From IMG/VR virus record IMGVR_UViG_3300005826_000005, positions 1 to 42,541 of that record: a stretch of 42,541 bases of DNA; one strand, written 5' to 3'. Shown piece after piece: positions 14,689-24,443 of the stretch (the stretch's first letter is position 1; each line of letters starts with the position of its first letter). The DNA comes from a virus. The notes below the pieces were generated by a model, which saw only the letters and a list, made by a program, of their open reading frames with translations, ran no database searches and was not told where the DNA came from. The position numbers were made by a program, and so were the translations under genes.

Positions 14689-16299
14689 ATGGCCAACCGC
14701 TTGCAGCCTCTCAACTTGAGTGATTTCACGGGTGGCTTGAACTTGCGTTCCGATCCGTTCCAGATCGCAGAGAACGAGTCACCCGACATGCTGAACGTCG
14801 AGGTCGACCCTTCTGGTGGCGTTCGGTCTCGACGTGGGTGGACTCGGTGGAATACGACTGCGATCACGGGTGGAACGTGGGACCCGCGAGCGATGCATGT
14901 GTGGGAACAGTCCAGTGGTGTTCATCGAGTCTTGTTGGCGAATGACGGCGACGTCTACGCCGCGACGGCTGGCACGTTCGCTGTCCTTTCGAACGGCGTC
15001 GGCAACCTGGTAGCCGACGCAGCGCCTCATGGTGCTGCTTTCGCCGAATGGGGCGACACAATCTACATTGCGTGTGGTTCCGACAATCAGGCGGCGTCGT
15101 GGTCTGGTACTGGTTCGGCCACGCTTCTGGCGGCTTCTGGCCCAACCTGGCAGAACGACAAGACAGCTCCGATCGGTGGCTATTTCCCGCAAGCCGATCT
15201 TGCCGTGACGCACGTCAACTATATGTTCGTTGCGGGCACCGAAGAGGACGGGACCAAATACCCGAACAGGGTGCGGTTCTCGCATCCCAACGCTCCAACC
15301 GATTGGGCAGAGCTGGATTACGTCGACATCTTGGATGGTGGCGGGCGAATCACGGCATTGGTCTCGTTTCAAGACCATTTGTTGATCTTCAAACAGAATT
15401 CTGTTTGGGCGCTGTACGGTTACGACGACACGAACTTTCAGTTGGTTAACGTGACGCAGAGTCTCGGAGCGTGGTCGGCGCAAACTGTCGCCACGTCGGG
15501 GCAAGGTGCGTACTTCTTTAGTTGGCCAGAGGGTGTGTATGAGTACCGCCCATCCGAGGGCATCTTTGAACGATCGGTTCAGTTGAAACCGATCTTTCGG
15601 GATGGTTCGTTCAATCCGAGCGCGCTCGATGAGACGTGGCTCGGGTACATCAATAACAGACTTTGGTTCGGGGCTCCGTATTCGACGCTCACGTCGGCGG
15701 ACACAGCCAAGGTGGTGTTTGTGTGGGACCCGCTGCTGGATGCTTGGACGAAGTTCCAGTGTCCAAACGGGTGTGCCTTGGGGCCGTTTGGGCAGGGGCA
15801 TGGAGGGTTGGGTGAGTTTCCGCTGGCGGCTCATCGTGAGGTTGCGTTCGTTGTTTCTCTTGATGAGACCGCTTCGGCGTTGGATGATTTGAACGGGACG
15901 CCGACTGGATTCTCGACTCTTTATGCGACTCGCTGGTTGGATGCTGGTTGGCCGACCTCGAAGAAGTCGTGGAGACGTCCTGATTTCGTGGTGCGTGAGG
16001 CATCCGCTCAGTACGATTTGCAGGTTGATGTGTACCGTGATTACGACGAATCTGATCTGGATTCGTCGTATGTGATTACGGTTGACACTGGTTCGTCGGG
16101 CGTTACCTGGAACGATGGAGTCACTCTGTGGGGTGCTGCGGGGGTCACTTACGGAAGGGCTCCATCGGGTTCTCGTGTGACGCGGGGTAGAACGATTGGT
16201 TTGGCCCGCTCTGTTCAGGTCCAGTTTCGCGGCGAGGTTGGCAAGGTTTGGGCCGTGAATGCGGCCGTCATGAAGTACATCATGCGGAGGTTTCGATAA
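14689..16299 (+). CDS. Tail nozzle/stem-like protein
   Basis: A 536-aa protein. Its start MANRLQPLNLSDFTGGLNLR, followed by an NVEVDPSGGVRSRRGW segment, is characteristic of the beta-propeller tail nozzle proteins of short-tailed phages. Repeated beta motifs with VWALYGYDDTNF and VWDPLLDAWTKF are propeller blades. It would form the tube below the adaptor. It overlaps the next gene as TAATG. Confidence 0.75.
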   Translation: MANRLQPLNLSDFTGGLNLRSDPFQIAENESPDMLNVEVDPSGGVRSRRGWTRWNTTAITGGTWDPRAMHVWEQSSGVHRVLLANDGDVYAATAGTFAVLSNGVGNLVADAAPHGAAFAEWGDTIYIACGSDNQAASWSGTGSATLLAASGPTWQNDKTAPIGGYFPQADLAVTHVNYMFVAGTEEDGTKYPNRVRFSHPNAPTDWAELDYVDILDGGGRITALVSFQDHLLIFKQNSVWALYGYDDTNFQLVNVTQSLGAWSAQTVATSGQGAYFFSWPEGVYEYRPSEGIFERSVQLKPIFRDGSFNPSALDETWLGYINNRLWFGAPYSTLTSADTAKVVFVWDPLLDAWTKFQCPNGCALGPFGQGHGGLGEFPLAAHREVAFVVSLDETASALDDLNGTPTGFSTLYATRWLDAGWPTSKKSWRRPDFVVREASAQYDLQVDVYRDYDESDLDSSYVITVDTGSSGVTWNDGVTLWGAAGVTYGRAPSGSRVTRGRTIGLARSVQVQFRGEVGKVWAVNAAVMKYIMRRFR

Positions 16300-16967
16300 T
16301 GGCTATCCCATTGACAGGGTTGACTCAGATTTCGAATGGTGATGCGCTTGACGCTGTGCCTGTGGACGGAAACTTTGATGCGATCACGTCTCATATCAAC
16401 ACAGAGATGATTGCGCGCGACGGCAGTGTTGCAATGACGGGCCAGTTGTCGCTTGTCGGTGACCCGTCGTCGGATTCCGATGCGGCTCGGAAGGCGTATG
16501 TTGATGCTCAGGGTACGTCGAGCGTGACCGCTCGGTTCACCCGTGGCTCGAACTATGCGCTCACGAGTTCTGTCCGCTACGACGTGGAGTACGAGCTGGA
16601 GACGAATGACACGGATGGCTGGTGGTCGTTTCCAGGCACCACGTTGACGTGCCCCGCTGATGGCATTTATGCGGTGGTGCTGTATTTGGACACTAGTATT
16701 CCAGTCGGCGGAGATGTCGATTGTTGGTTGTATCCGTCGGATTCAGAGTTCACGCAGCAGCAGCCTGAGTCGTATTTGCTCTATGCAACTCAGCGCGACA
16801 ACGGTGTGTTCAGTTACCCGCAGATCGATCGCTCGTTGTATCAGCTTTCGAGTGGTGGCGTCTTCCGTATCAATGCTGGCAACGCATTCAAGTTGGGTGT
16901 TTACACGCCTGGTACGGCAACGGTTCAAGACGCTCAGGTAATCATCACGCGCATTGCGCTGCTGTAA
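16299..16967 (+). CDS. Second fibre or C1q-like protein
   Basis: A 222-aa protein. The N-terminal part has a fibre attachment-like segment with MTGQLSLVGDPSSDSDAARK, common in phage fibres. The C-terminal part is a beta-rich jelly-roll of the same plan as 11262-11735, ending VIITRIALL. I chose the ATG that overlaps the upstream stop; the longer frame to 16248 lies inside the nozzle gene. Probably a tail-attached fibre. Confidence 0.7.
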   Translation: MAIPLTGLTQISNGDALDAVPVDGNFDAITSHINTEMIARDGSVAMTGQLSLVGDPSSDSDAARKAYVDAQGTSSVTARFTRGSNYALTSSVRYDVEYELETNDTDGWWSFPGTTLTCPADGIYAVVLYLDTSIPVGGDVDCWLYPSDSEFTQQQPESYLLYATQRDNGVFSYPQIDRSLYQLSSGGVFRINAGNAFKLGVYTPGTATVQDAQVIITRIALL

Positions 16968-16987
16968 GAGATTCGGTAGGTGGGTAG

Positions 16988-17425
16988 ATGGCTGTAGATA
17001 CGAGCGTTTACGAACGAGCGAGGCGGGGCGTCAATGACCAGTACGCAGCGAACGCCTCAACTAATGCGTACGCGCGCACTCTTTCGCAGAAGCGGGGCTC
17101 TCGTCAGCTCGGAGACTATTCACGCCAGTTTGGGCGCAACACGCCACGGTTTGTTGCATCGTACGGGCGGCGTGGTTTGGCGGGTCCTGGTGTGCAATCG
17201 GGCGTGTACGAGCAAGCCATGCAACGTTACGTGTCGGACTATTCTCGGGGCCGCAACGACGTCGTGCAGGACTATGCCGATCAGAACAGGCAGTACGACA
17301 TGGCGGATGCGCGTTTCCAGTCTGAACGGCAGCGCGCGCTCGCTGACATTGAGATGGCGAAGCAACGTGAGATTGCGATGGCGGCCTTGAACATCAAGCA
17401 GTTGCGCCCATTGATCGGAGGATAA
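16988..17425 (+). CDS. 145-aa structural or ejection-type protein
   Basis: Basic, Arg/Tyr/Gln-rich, with RQFGRNTPRFVASYGRRG and a helical C-terminal half (MADARFQSERQRALADIEMA). GGTAGGTGGGTAG precedes the ATG. It opens a run of four proteins without enzymatic motifs ahead of the 1244-aa protein, the typical place of internal (ejected) proteins of podoviruses. Function inferred from position. Confidence 0.6.
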   Translation: MAVDTSVYERARRGVNDQYAANASTNAYARTLSQKRGSRQLGDYSRQFGRNTPRFVASYGRRGLAGPGVQSGVYEQAMQRYVSDYSRGRNDVVQDYADQNRQYDMADARFQSERQRALADIEMAKQREIAMAALNIKQLRPLIGG

Positions 17426-17428
17426 GAG

Positions 17429-18436
17429 ATGCCAGTCGAGTTTGGTAACTACGGGACTCAGCCGAAGAAGAAGAGGTCGAAACCAGCCGTATCACCCACG
17501 CGCAGCACGCGCTTTCGGGAGATCAATAATGCTGGCACAGATGTGGGCTTTCCGAGTCGTGAGAGTTTGGACGAGGCCACGAAGCTGACCCTCCAGTATG
17601 GTTTGGGTTCCAACCAGCCTAATCCGTTCACGAATCCCCAGCCCGCGGCGTCACCCGCGAGCGGCTACAGCTACGGCTATGGGCGTGGCGGCGGGGGTGG
17701 CGGTGGCGGCGGCGGGCCGTCGACCGACTTCAAGGGCCAGGTCGACTTCCTGACACAACTACTGAACAGCGGGGCGTATGACCCGTCGAAACTGGACTAC
17801 ACCGACAAGGCGAAGCGCCGCAAGTACGTTCGTGACAACGCCATTTATGGGCGTGTCGCCCAGGGTGTGTCCGCCGATCGTGCGAACGCTCGCTCAGCGT
17901 ATGACACGCTCGACCAGTACCTGGCCAACGTGGGTCCGAATCCGTATGTTGGGGCGAATCGCACGGCGGCCCCACGGGCCGACGTGTCTCTGTTGAATCT
18001 GTTGTCGTCTCAGGGTGTTGATCCGTCCGCATATCAGGCTGAGGCTTATTCTCTCCAGCGGCAGGGGCAGGGGTCGAGTGACGTGTTCGATCGCTTGCTT
18101 GCGACGTTGGCGATGAATGAGCGGTCATCGAGGCAATCCCGTCAGGCCGAGTCGCAGCAGGCTCGCACGTTCGCTGATCGTGAGCTGTCAGCGCAGAAGT
18201 TGGGCTTGGACACTGCGCTCGACTTGAGGGAGCAGGCACGTCGTCAGGCAATCGAGGATCAGAACTTTGGGATCGATCAGTCGGAGCTTGCGCGTCAGCG
18301 GCAAGTGCAGGACGCGAACGCACAGTTGGCGTTGCAGGCTCAGCAGGCGAAGTTGGCGCTCATTCAACAGTTGTCGACGTTGGCTGCTCAGGGGAGCGTC
18401 GATCAACCGACGCTTGAGGCATTGGGGATTCGGTAA
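17429..18436 (+). CDS. 335-aa structural or ejection-type protein
   Basis: An N-terminal basic segment (PKKKRSKP), a Gly run at about residues 88-97, then helical Gln/Ala/Arg-rich sequence with heptad-like periods to the end (RQVQDANAQLALQAQQAKLA). A flexible linker joining two helical domains suits an internal virion protein. It overlaps the next gene as TAATG. Confidence 0.6.
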   Translation: MPVEFGNYGTQPKKKRSKPAVSPTRSTRFREINNAGTDVGFPSRESLDEATKLTLQYGLGSNQPNPFTNPQPAASPASGYSYGYGRGGGGGGGGGGPSTDFKGQVDFLTQLLNSGAYDPSKLDYTDKAKRRKYVRDNAIYGRVAQGVSADRANARSAYDTLDQYLANVGPNPYVGANRTAAPRADVSLLNLLSSQGVDPSAYQAEAYSLQRQGQGSSDVFDRLLATLAMNERSSRQSRQAESQQARTFADRELSAQKLGLDTALDLREQARRQAIEDQNFGIDQSELARQRQVQDANAQLALQAQQAKLALIQQLSTLAAQGSVDQPTLEALGIR

Positions 18437-19665
18437 TGGATCAGGAACTGTTGATGAATCTTCTTGCACAGTTGTTGCAAGCACAGCCGAGCGTGAAGGA
18501 CGGCGAGGTCGAGCCGTACGATCTGGGCTACCAGAAGGACGTCGGCAACTATTTGCAGGATCAGTCCGATTTGCTTTCTGACCCGATCTTCTTGGCGATG
18601 TCGGAAGGCGGGTTTGATCCCGCTGCGTTCCAGGACGTTCCCGACGGCGAGGAAGTTGTCGAGCGTGAGATGCCGACGCGCCCGAAGTTGGACGCCTATC
18701 TGCGCGGCAATCCTGAGTCGTTGTCGACGCAGATTGCTAACGCCATTGCGGCTGGTGGCACGCCCGAAGGCGTGATTGAAGTGTTGAAGTCTCAGCGGGT
18801 GATTGATCCTGCCGACGTGGAGGCGGAACGATCAGCGCTGGATTTGGCGGGCACGTTGTTTGATGAGCAAACGTCGTTCGATGACGCGTTGGCGAAGATT
18901 CCGAAGGACGAGGACGGCCAGCCGATTCTGCGCGAGGTCAAGCAGAACTATAAGCCTTCGGCTGCGGCGCAAACGTTCCGTGATGCGGCGTTGCCGTTGC
19001 CAACTGATCCGTTTCTTGATACGGACTTTGCTCCGAACGTGGAGGACCGTCGTGCCGATTATCGGGGCGCAGTCAGCGAGCAGCGTGCGGCGTCGGATGC
19101 GTTGCGGGCCTTGCAGGCCCAGCAGCAGCGTGCGGCGGATGCGCCCGCACCATCGGCGCTCCCTGACTGGCTGACAAATCGGGCGGCAGCTCAGCCGCCG
19201 CCAGCAGCGCGCACAGCGCCCGCCGTTCCCGCACGCCCCGACGTCCTGGACGGCGTGCCACAGATGGAGCCCACGCCGTTGGCGACGTTCGGTGATTTCA
19301 CGAACGGTGCGTTTCAGGACACGGTTGAGGCACAGAACACACCGATGGTCGGCGGCCCGATTTCGCTTTCGTCTGCGCCACGTCAAAGCGGGATCGGTGG
19401 GGCGAGCGGTGACGCCCTCGCGGATCGCATTGGACGTATTGCCAACGCGAATCAGCGTGGCCAGGATGATCTTCCGCGACAACTGGCAGCGGCGCAGGCG
19501 GCATATGAGCGAGCGCAAGCTAACTCTTCGAAGGTGCTCGGCCAGGGCGCGCGCGATATGACGCGTGCGCGGGTGATGCAACGACTCATGGCGCAGCGCG
19601 GCGAAACGCCGTTCAAGCAAGCAATGCTTGCTCGGGCTGGCGGCCTCCGCAGTCTCGGCCTATAA
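18436..19665 (+). CDS. 409-aa structural or ejection-type protein
   Basis: Acidic N-terminal two-thirds, a Pro/Ala-rich linker at about 230-285 (AQPPPAARTAPAVPARPDV), then a helical basic C-terminus (about 330-409) similar in composition to the tail of the upstream protein. It is in the ejection-protein block; no catalytic motif seen. Confidence 0.6.
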   Translation: MDQELLMNLLAQLLQAQPSVKDGEVEPYDLGYQKDVGNYLQDQSDLLSDPIFLAMSEGGFDPAAFQDVPDGEEVVEREMPTRPKLDAYLRGNPESLSTQIANAIAAGGTPEGVIEVLKSQRVIDPADVEAERSALDLAGTLFDEQTSFDDALAKIPKDEDGQPILREVKQNYKPSAAAQTFRDAALPLPTDPFLDTDFAPNVEDRRADYRGAVSEQRAASDALRALQAQQQRAADAPAPSALPDWLTNRAAAQPPPAARTAPAVPARPDVLDGVPQMEPTPLATFGDFTNGAFQDTVEAQNTPMVGGPISLSSAPRQSGIGGASGDALADRIGRIANANQRGQDDLPRQLAAAQAAYERAQANSSKVLGQGARDMTRARVMQRLMAQRGETPFKQAMLARAGGLRSLGL

Positions 19666-19674
19666 GGGATTTCG

Positions 19675-22600
19675 ATGAACGCTCTTGCCCAGCGTCTAAA
19701 GAATATGCAACGTCTCGGCCTACTGGGGCCGCAGGCTGGTCGATCGCCGTCGGTTGTTTCGTACGATCCTGTCGCCCAGGTGAGTCAGGCGCAGCGCACG
19801 CAGCAGGCGCGAGAGCTGGCACGCCCGCAGGGCGATCCGTACGACGGCCTTCGGGCGTGGGCAGCGACTCGCCCGCAGCAGGGCAGTGGCGATGGTGGGG
19901 GTGTTCTCGGCACTATTCTCAACAACCCGCTCGGTAAGGCTGTCGGCGCAGGCTTGAGCGCTGTGGACGTGCCCCGCCGTGCCGTTATCTCGGGTTTGCG
20001 GGAAGGCATCGACGCGTTCGGTTCTGGCGATGCGTCGTTGTCGGATTTCTTTAGTCAGGTTGGCGACGAATCGTTCGGTTTCGGCTCGGTCGTCGGGAAC
20101 GCCACGGGCAACAAATGGTTGGACCGTGGCCTTGGGTTCCTGGGTGATGTTGCTCTCGACCCGCTGACCTATTTGACGTTCGGTGCGGGCAAGTTCGCTG
20201 GACAAGCGGGCCGAGTGGCGGCGACGACACGTTTGGCAGAGGCGGGCGGGGATGCTGCCGCTCTCCAGCGTGTCGGCCGCCTTGGCATCCTCGGGGCTCG
20301 GGGCGGCGAACGGGCGGCCATCTTCGATGGAATCAAGGGTGCGGAAAGTCTGGCCGAGCCTGGGCTGCGATTCGCTGGCAAGCGTATTCCTGGAACGGCG
20401 GGCGTTGCCCAATCGACGGGCGAAGGGCTGGCACGCTTGCGTGCCCGCATTGGGGACGCGATGCCTCGATCCGTTCGGGACACTCGGGTCCCGCTCGGAT
20501 TGGAGGACCAGTTCCAGACCTTACGGTCTGGCAGTGGCGACACTCGATCGGCTATTCAGGCCATTACGGGTACGAACACGATGCGCGGCACGGCCCAAAG
20601 ATTTGACGCTCGTTTCGCTAACGATGCCGACAGGTTGGCTCGGGTCATCAAGAAGGAAGATTCGACTGAGGTCTTCCGCATGCTCGACGGCGAGGTTCCA
20701 TTGCGGGGTCCGTTGGCGACGAAGGTGCGCGGCTTCTTTGACGAAGTGTTCGGCGAGGCATCGAAGACGGCGAAGGGCTTGAAGTACCGCGAGAACTTTG
20801 TTCCGCACCAGTGGACTCGGGAAGCTCGGGAGGCGTTGTCTACGGCTCCTGTTCGCATTGACGGTGTGTCTGTCGATTTGACGGAGGCGACGGGTTCGGG
20901 GTTGCAACGCAAGATTGGACCAGGGTCCAAGGTTGAGTTGCCCGATGGTTCAATCGTGAACATCGAGACGGGTTTCGCTTCGGAGATCAATCAGAAGTTG
21001 GCTCCGCTGCTTGGCGTTTCGAAGGTCATCGAGGATGATCTGACGCGAGTGTTGAAGCCGTTTGTTAACTCGATGGGCGAGACGGTTGGCCGCGCTCAGA
21101 TGCTCAAGCGCATCGAGCGCATCGGGACGCCTGGTGCTCAACTGGTCGATGAGATCGATGAGCGGGCAACGGACGCGTTGCGGGCTCGGCGTTTGAATGC
21201 CGCGGGGCAAACACAGCGGAGGGGTGGGCGGGACAGGGCCTTCCTGGAGCGCCAGCTCGATCAGGCCGCTCTCAAGGTGCGTAAAGAGGCTGTGGAGGCC
21301 GCAGAGAGCCGTACAGGGGCCGCTAAGGAGGCCCTGAGGGCGCTGGGGCTCGATGACGCACAGGCTGGTCGGGCCGAGCGTGGGCTGCGGAATCTGCGTA
21401 CCAAGGTGCCAGGCCAGTTCGATCAGGACGTGGCAGCGGCCGAGCGTCGTCTGGCCGACCTGGGGACGGAGCGCTCAGCGTCGTTGGCCGACGAGGTTGC
21501 CGAGCGGGAAGCGATCGCCCAGGGTCGACGCAGCGGCAAGCTGACAAGGGACCGTGAACGCATTGCAGCGAAGCGGGCGGGGAAGACCCCGCCGTCGGGT
21601 CCGATCCCTGAGACGGAGGCGGCTCGGGAAGCGGAGCGGCTGCTGAACGAGCGGGTGGCCCGTCGGGCCACTGAGTTCGATACCCGCTACGACTCGATCA
21701 AGGGCTCGATCAGCGAAGCGGAACGACGCGCAGCTCGCGAGGTTGAATCGATCGACGCCGCACGTCGGGTCACGAGGGAACGTGTCATCGGGAACGTTCA
21801 GCGTCGTGCTGACGCCGAAGCTGAACTTGAGAACGCTAAGGACCTGTTGAAGCGGGCGAAGAAGGCCAAGCCGTTGAAGTCGAAGCGGACGCCGAACGCG
21901 TACGATTCACTAGGTAGTGAACTTGAAGACGTGGCCCGCCAGGTAGGCACCTACGGTGGTTCGGAAACGACCCGCGACCTGTTGTCGTATTACGCCACAG
22001 GCGTGGCCAAGTTGACCCGCACCGACGAATCGGTGGCGACCGCTCAACGGCTCCAGAAGGCGTTGGAGTCGGGCGAAATGACACCAGTGCTCCGCCAGGT
22101 AGTAAAGGACGGTTTCGAGCGGATCGGTGAGTCGATCTTGGGTGAGGCCGACGCCCCGATCGTGAAGTCCGAGCTGGCTCGGATGCTCAAGAACTTCGAT
22201 AAGGCTACGCAACCCGACAGTGCTGCGGGGCTGTGGAAGGTGGTCGACAGCTACACCAAGTTCTTTAAGACGTACGCGACGGCGACCCCTGGTTTCCATT
22301 CCCGCAACGGCATGTCAGCTGCGTTCATGAACGCCTCGGACGGCGTGTCAGTGCGAAACATGCAGCGCGGTGTGGACCTGTGGTCTCGGTTCTCCAAGAA
22401 CCCGAAGGGTTACCTCGACAACCTTCCGAACGGCGTCACTCGCGAACAGGCCGAGAAAGCGCTAGAAGCAGTGTTTGAATCTGGTGGCGGCGGGGGCCAG
22501 TTCGGTCAAGCGGAACTGCGGCTTGGCAGGTCGAAGCTCACGAACAACCCTGTAACGAGGTTATCCCAATGGGCTGGCTCTCAAGTGGAGGGTTGGGTCC

Positions 22601-23409
22601 GTACGGGCATGGCGCTTGATTCAATCTTGGCTGGCGAGTCGGTCGAACAGGCTGCGGCCCGTATCACTCGCATTCATTTCGATTATTCACAGGTGTCAAG
22701 GCTCGACAAGAGCGCGAAGCGTTTGATCCCATTCTGGACGTTCATGTCTCGCAACGTGCCGTTGCAGTTGCAGCAGATGTTCTTGAAGCCACGCATGTAT
22801 CAGGCGTACAAGTCTCTGGTTCGGAACATGGGCGAAGATTACGAGGCTGATCTGGTGCCTAAGTATTGGCAGGATGCGGGCGCATTCAAGCTGACGGACG
22901 GCATCTATGCGGCACCCGATTTGCCGTTCACTAGGTTGACGGATGACCTGAACAAGTTGACGAAAGACCCGCAAGCGCTGTTCGCCGACGCGAACCCAAT
23001 CTTGAAGGTGCCACTCGAAACGCTCGTGGCAAAGCGACAGTTCTTCCAGGATCGTCCGTTCGAAGAGAACGGCATGGAAGCAGTCGATGATGAACTGGCG
23101 TTGTTCGGTCCGATCCTGAAACTGTTGGGCGCTACCAAGCAGTCTGGTTCGGGCGAGACGGTAATCGATGAGCGGCTCGCCTATGCGATCCGCAACATGC
23201 TGCCTCCCGTGTCACAGGGCGCACGCCTGGTGTCTCCCGACCCGTATTACGAGGATCGGCGGGCACAGTCGGTGGCGGGCTACACGGGTGTGCCGTTGAA
23301 GTTCTTGACGGACAAGCAGCAGCAGTCGGAGCAGCGTCGGAGGAACTATGAAGAGTACGAGCGCCGTGCTCGGGAGAAAGCTCTGGCCGAGTTCAGCTCG
23401 GAGCGTTAA
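19675..23409 (+). CDS. 1244-aa internal virion/ejection protein
   Basis: The longest gene. N-terminal part Gly/Ala-rich with amphipathic segments (about 80-165), a middle strongly helical, charged region (about 500-740, many Arg/Glu/Ala heptads), and a C-terminal globular region. The latter has FDYSQVSRLDKSAKRLIPFW and MSRNVPLQLQQM, a motif seen in large virion proteins of short-tailed phages. No lysozyme, peptidase or transglycosylase motif is apparent. Its size recalls a tape measure, but the absence of tail-tube genes argues for an ejection protein. Confidence 0.7.
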   Translation: MNALAQRLKNMQRLGLLGPQAGRSPSVVSYDPVAQVSQAQRTQQARELARPQGDPYDGLRAWAATRPQQGSGDGGGVLGTILNNPLGKAVGAGLSAVDVPRRAVISGLREGIDAFGSGDASLSDFFSQVGDESFGFGSVVGNATGNKWLDRGLGFLGDVALDPLTYLTFGAGKFAGQAGRVAATTRLAEAGGDAAALQRVGRLGILGARGGERAAIFDGIKGAESLAEPGLRFAGKRIPGTAGVAQSTGEGLARLRARIGDAMPRSVRDTRVPLGLEDQFQTLRSGSGDTRSAIQAITGTNTMRGTAQRFDARFANDADRLARVIKKEDSTEVFRMLDGEVPLRGPLATKVRGFFDEVFGEASKTAKGLKYRENFVPHQWTREAREALSTAPVRIDGVSVDLTEATGSGLQRKIGPGSKVELPDGSIVNIETGFASEINQKLAPLLGVSKVIEDDLTRVLKPFVNSMGETVGRAQMLKRIERIGTPGAQLVDEIDERATDALRARRLNAAGQTQRRGGRDRAFLERQLDQAALKVRKEAVEAAESRTGAAKEALRALGLDDAQAGRAERGLRNLRTKVPGQFDQDVAAAERRLADLGTERSASLADEVAEREAIAQGRRSGKLTRDRERIAAKRAGKTPPSGPIPETEAAREAERLLNERVARRATEFDTRYDSIKGSISEAERRAAREVESIDAARRVTRERVIGNVQRRADAEAELENAKDLLKRAKKAKPLKSKRTPNAYDSLGSELEDVARQVGTYGGSETTRDLLSYYATGVAKLTRTDESVATAQRLQKALESGEMTPVLRQVVKDGFERIGESILGEADAPIVKSELARMLKNFDKATQPDSAAGLWKVVDSYTKFFKTYATATPGFHSRNGMSAAFMNASDGVSVRNMQRGVDLWSRFSKNPKGYLDNLPNGVTREQAEKALEAVFESGGGGGQFGQAELRLGRSKLTNNPVTRLSQWAGSQVEGWVRTGMALDSILAGESVEQAAARITRIHFDYSQVSRLDKSAKRLIPFWTFMSRNVPLQLQQMFLKPRMYQAYKSLVRNMGEDYEADLVPKYWQDAGAFKLTDGIYAAPDLPFTRLTDDLNKLTKDPQALFADANPILKVPLETLVAKRQFFQDRPFEENGMEAVDDELALFGPILKLLGATKQSGSGETVIDERLAYAIRNMLPPVSQGARLVSPDPYYEDRRAQSVAGYTGVPLKFLTDKQQQSEQRRRNYEEYERRAREKALAEFSSER
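21906..21921. promoter_or_regulatory. CACTA palindrome inside the ejection-protein gene
   Basis: TTCACTAGGTAGTGAA, a 16-base palindrome with 7-base arms, shares the CACTA-GG-TAGTG core. It is the only copy inside the main virion protein genes besides the variant at 7314-7326 in terL; both may be incidental. Confidence 0.35.
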
Positions 23410-23462
23410 TGCTGAATATCTCCCACACGGGGACGCCCCGCGCGCGAGCCAGGCCAGGACTC

Positions 23463-24419
23463 TCATGATTGCCCGCTGATCTTGGCTATGTGCTCGGCAT
23501 GATTCAGGAACGAATGAGCGTCGTCCAACAGCTCGACGGGAACACCAGCGGGGAACATGGCCTTGACGGTGTGAATCGCAGCATTCGGTCGATGGCCTTC
23601 GGGCCTGAATCCATTGGGCGGATGCCCGACTGTGACATCACCGACGATGTACTGGGTGTCGCCGTCGAGGCGGACAGAGGCTTCCGCTTCGCGAACTGCG
23701 AGTGCTGCCGCGTATGCGGACATTTCACTCGGCCAAAGTTCGGGTTGGGCTTGGGGTTCCCCTGCTTGGCTGGCTGCCTTGGCCTCCTGAGCGAGTTGTC
23801 GACGTCGTTCGAGAGGAATCTGAGTGTGGGTGCGCCCCAGGTGCACTCCGAGACCTTGCGGAGACGGTGAGCGATGTTCGCAGTTCGGGATTGGGCACAG
23901 AAAGTCGGACGCTTGGTCCCGAACTGCGTCGTCATCATTGAAGATGAGAGACGCCACGGTCTCCGCTGCGGCCATCTGCTCGTCGTCAGGTCGGAACGAC
24001 GCGACTACCTGGTGCCATAGCTTTATCCGTTCGACGGGATCGATGATCTCATGGCCCCTCAACCAGTGTGATGATAGCGACATAGCGTTCTTGAGTGTCG
24101 CGTTACACACGGGGCATACAAGCGGACCTTTGATCTGTGCCGACGAAAGATAGAAGCGCGGCGCGCTCCAGGTCCCGAGACACCTTGAGTACGCGGCGGG
24201 ATCGATCGGAAAGTCATCCCACGGGATCGACACCGACATCACGGGTTTCGTCTGTTGGTCCTGCACTCCGCACTCACGGCGAGCAGCGTCGTCCATACCG
24301 TGCATCTCGGTGAGATGTCGTCCGCGTCCCTGTGGGTTGGGAGCGCCTGGATGGTGGCACCCCACTACGGGGCACTTGTAGATGAGTTCTGACGGGTCAG
24401 GTACACGTTGAAGTGGCAT
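23463..24419 (-). CDS. Protein with three C2H2 zinc fingers, antisense to the late operon
   Basis: A 318-aa protein. Finger 1 has C16, C21, H35, H40; finger 2 C102, C105, H118, H123 (C-x2-C-x12-H-x4-H); finger 3 C175, C180, H193, H198. Fingers 1 and 3 share a PQG-x-G-x-H-L core. A Gln/Ala-rich linker (about 210-235) and a C-terminal domain follow. It is the only minus-strand gene inside the late region, with its own start just left of a GTAAC box, and is convergent with the 1244-aa gene. Likely a DNA-binding regulator or lysogenically expressed extra gene. Three classical fingers in a phage protein are unusual. Confidence 0.75.
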   Translation of the reverse strand: MPLQRVPDPSELIYKCPVVGCHHPGAPNPQGRGRHLTEMHGMDDAARRECGVQDQQTKPVMSVSIPWDDFPIDPAAYSRCLGTWSAPRFYLSSAQIKGPLVCPVCNATLKNAMSLSSHWLRGHEIIDPVERIKLWHQVVASFRPDDEQMAAAETVASLIFNDDDAVRDQASDFLCPIPNCEHRSPSPQGLGVHLGRTHTQIPLERRRQLAQEAKAASQAGEPQAQPELWPSEMSAYAAALAVREAEASVRLDGDTQYIVGDVTVGHPPNGFRPEGHRPNAAIHTVKAMFPAGVPVELLDDAHSFLNHAEHIAKISGQS

Positions 24420-24443
24420 TCCCTAACGATACCACCAGAACAG

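Noticed and set aside
14779-15834. 351-aa antisense frame in the nozzle gene
   Set aside because: Opposite strand of a well-supported gene; Arg/Ser/Pro-rich shadow with no motif.
18832-19620. 262-aa antisense frame
   Set aside because: Arg-rich shadow of the 409-aa structural gene.
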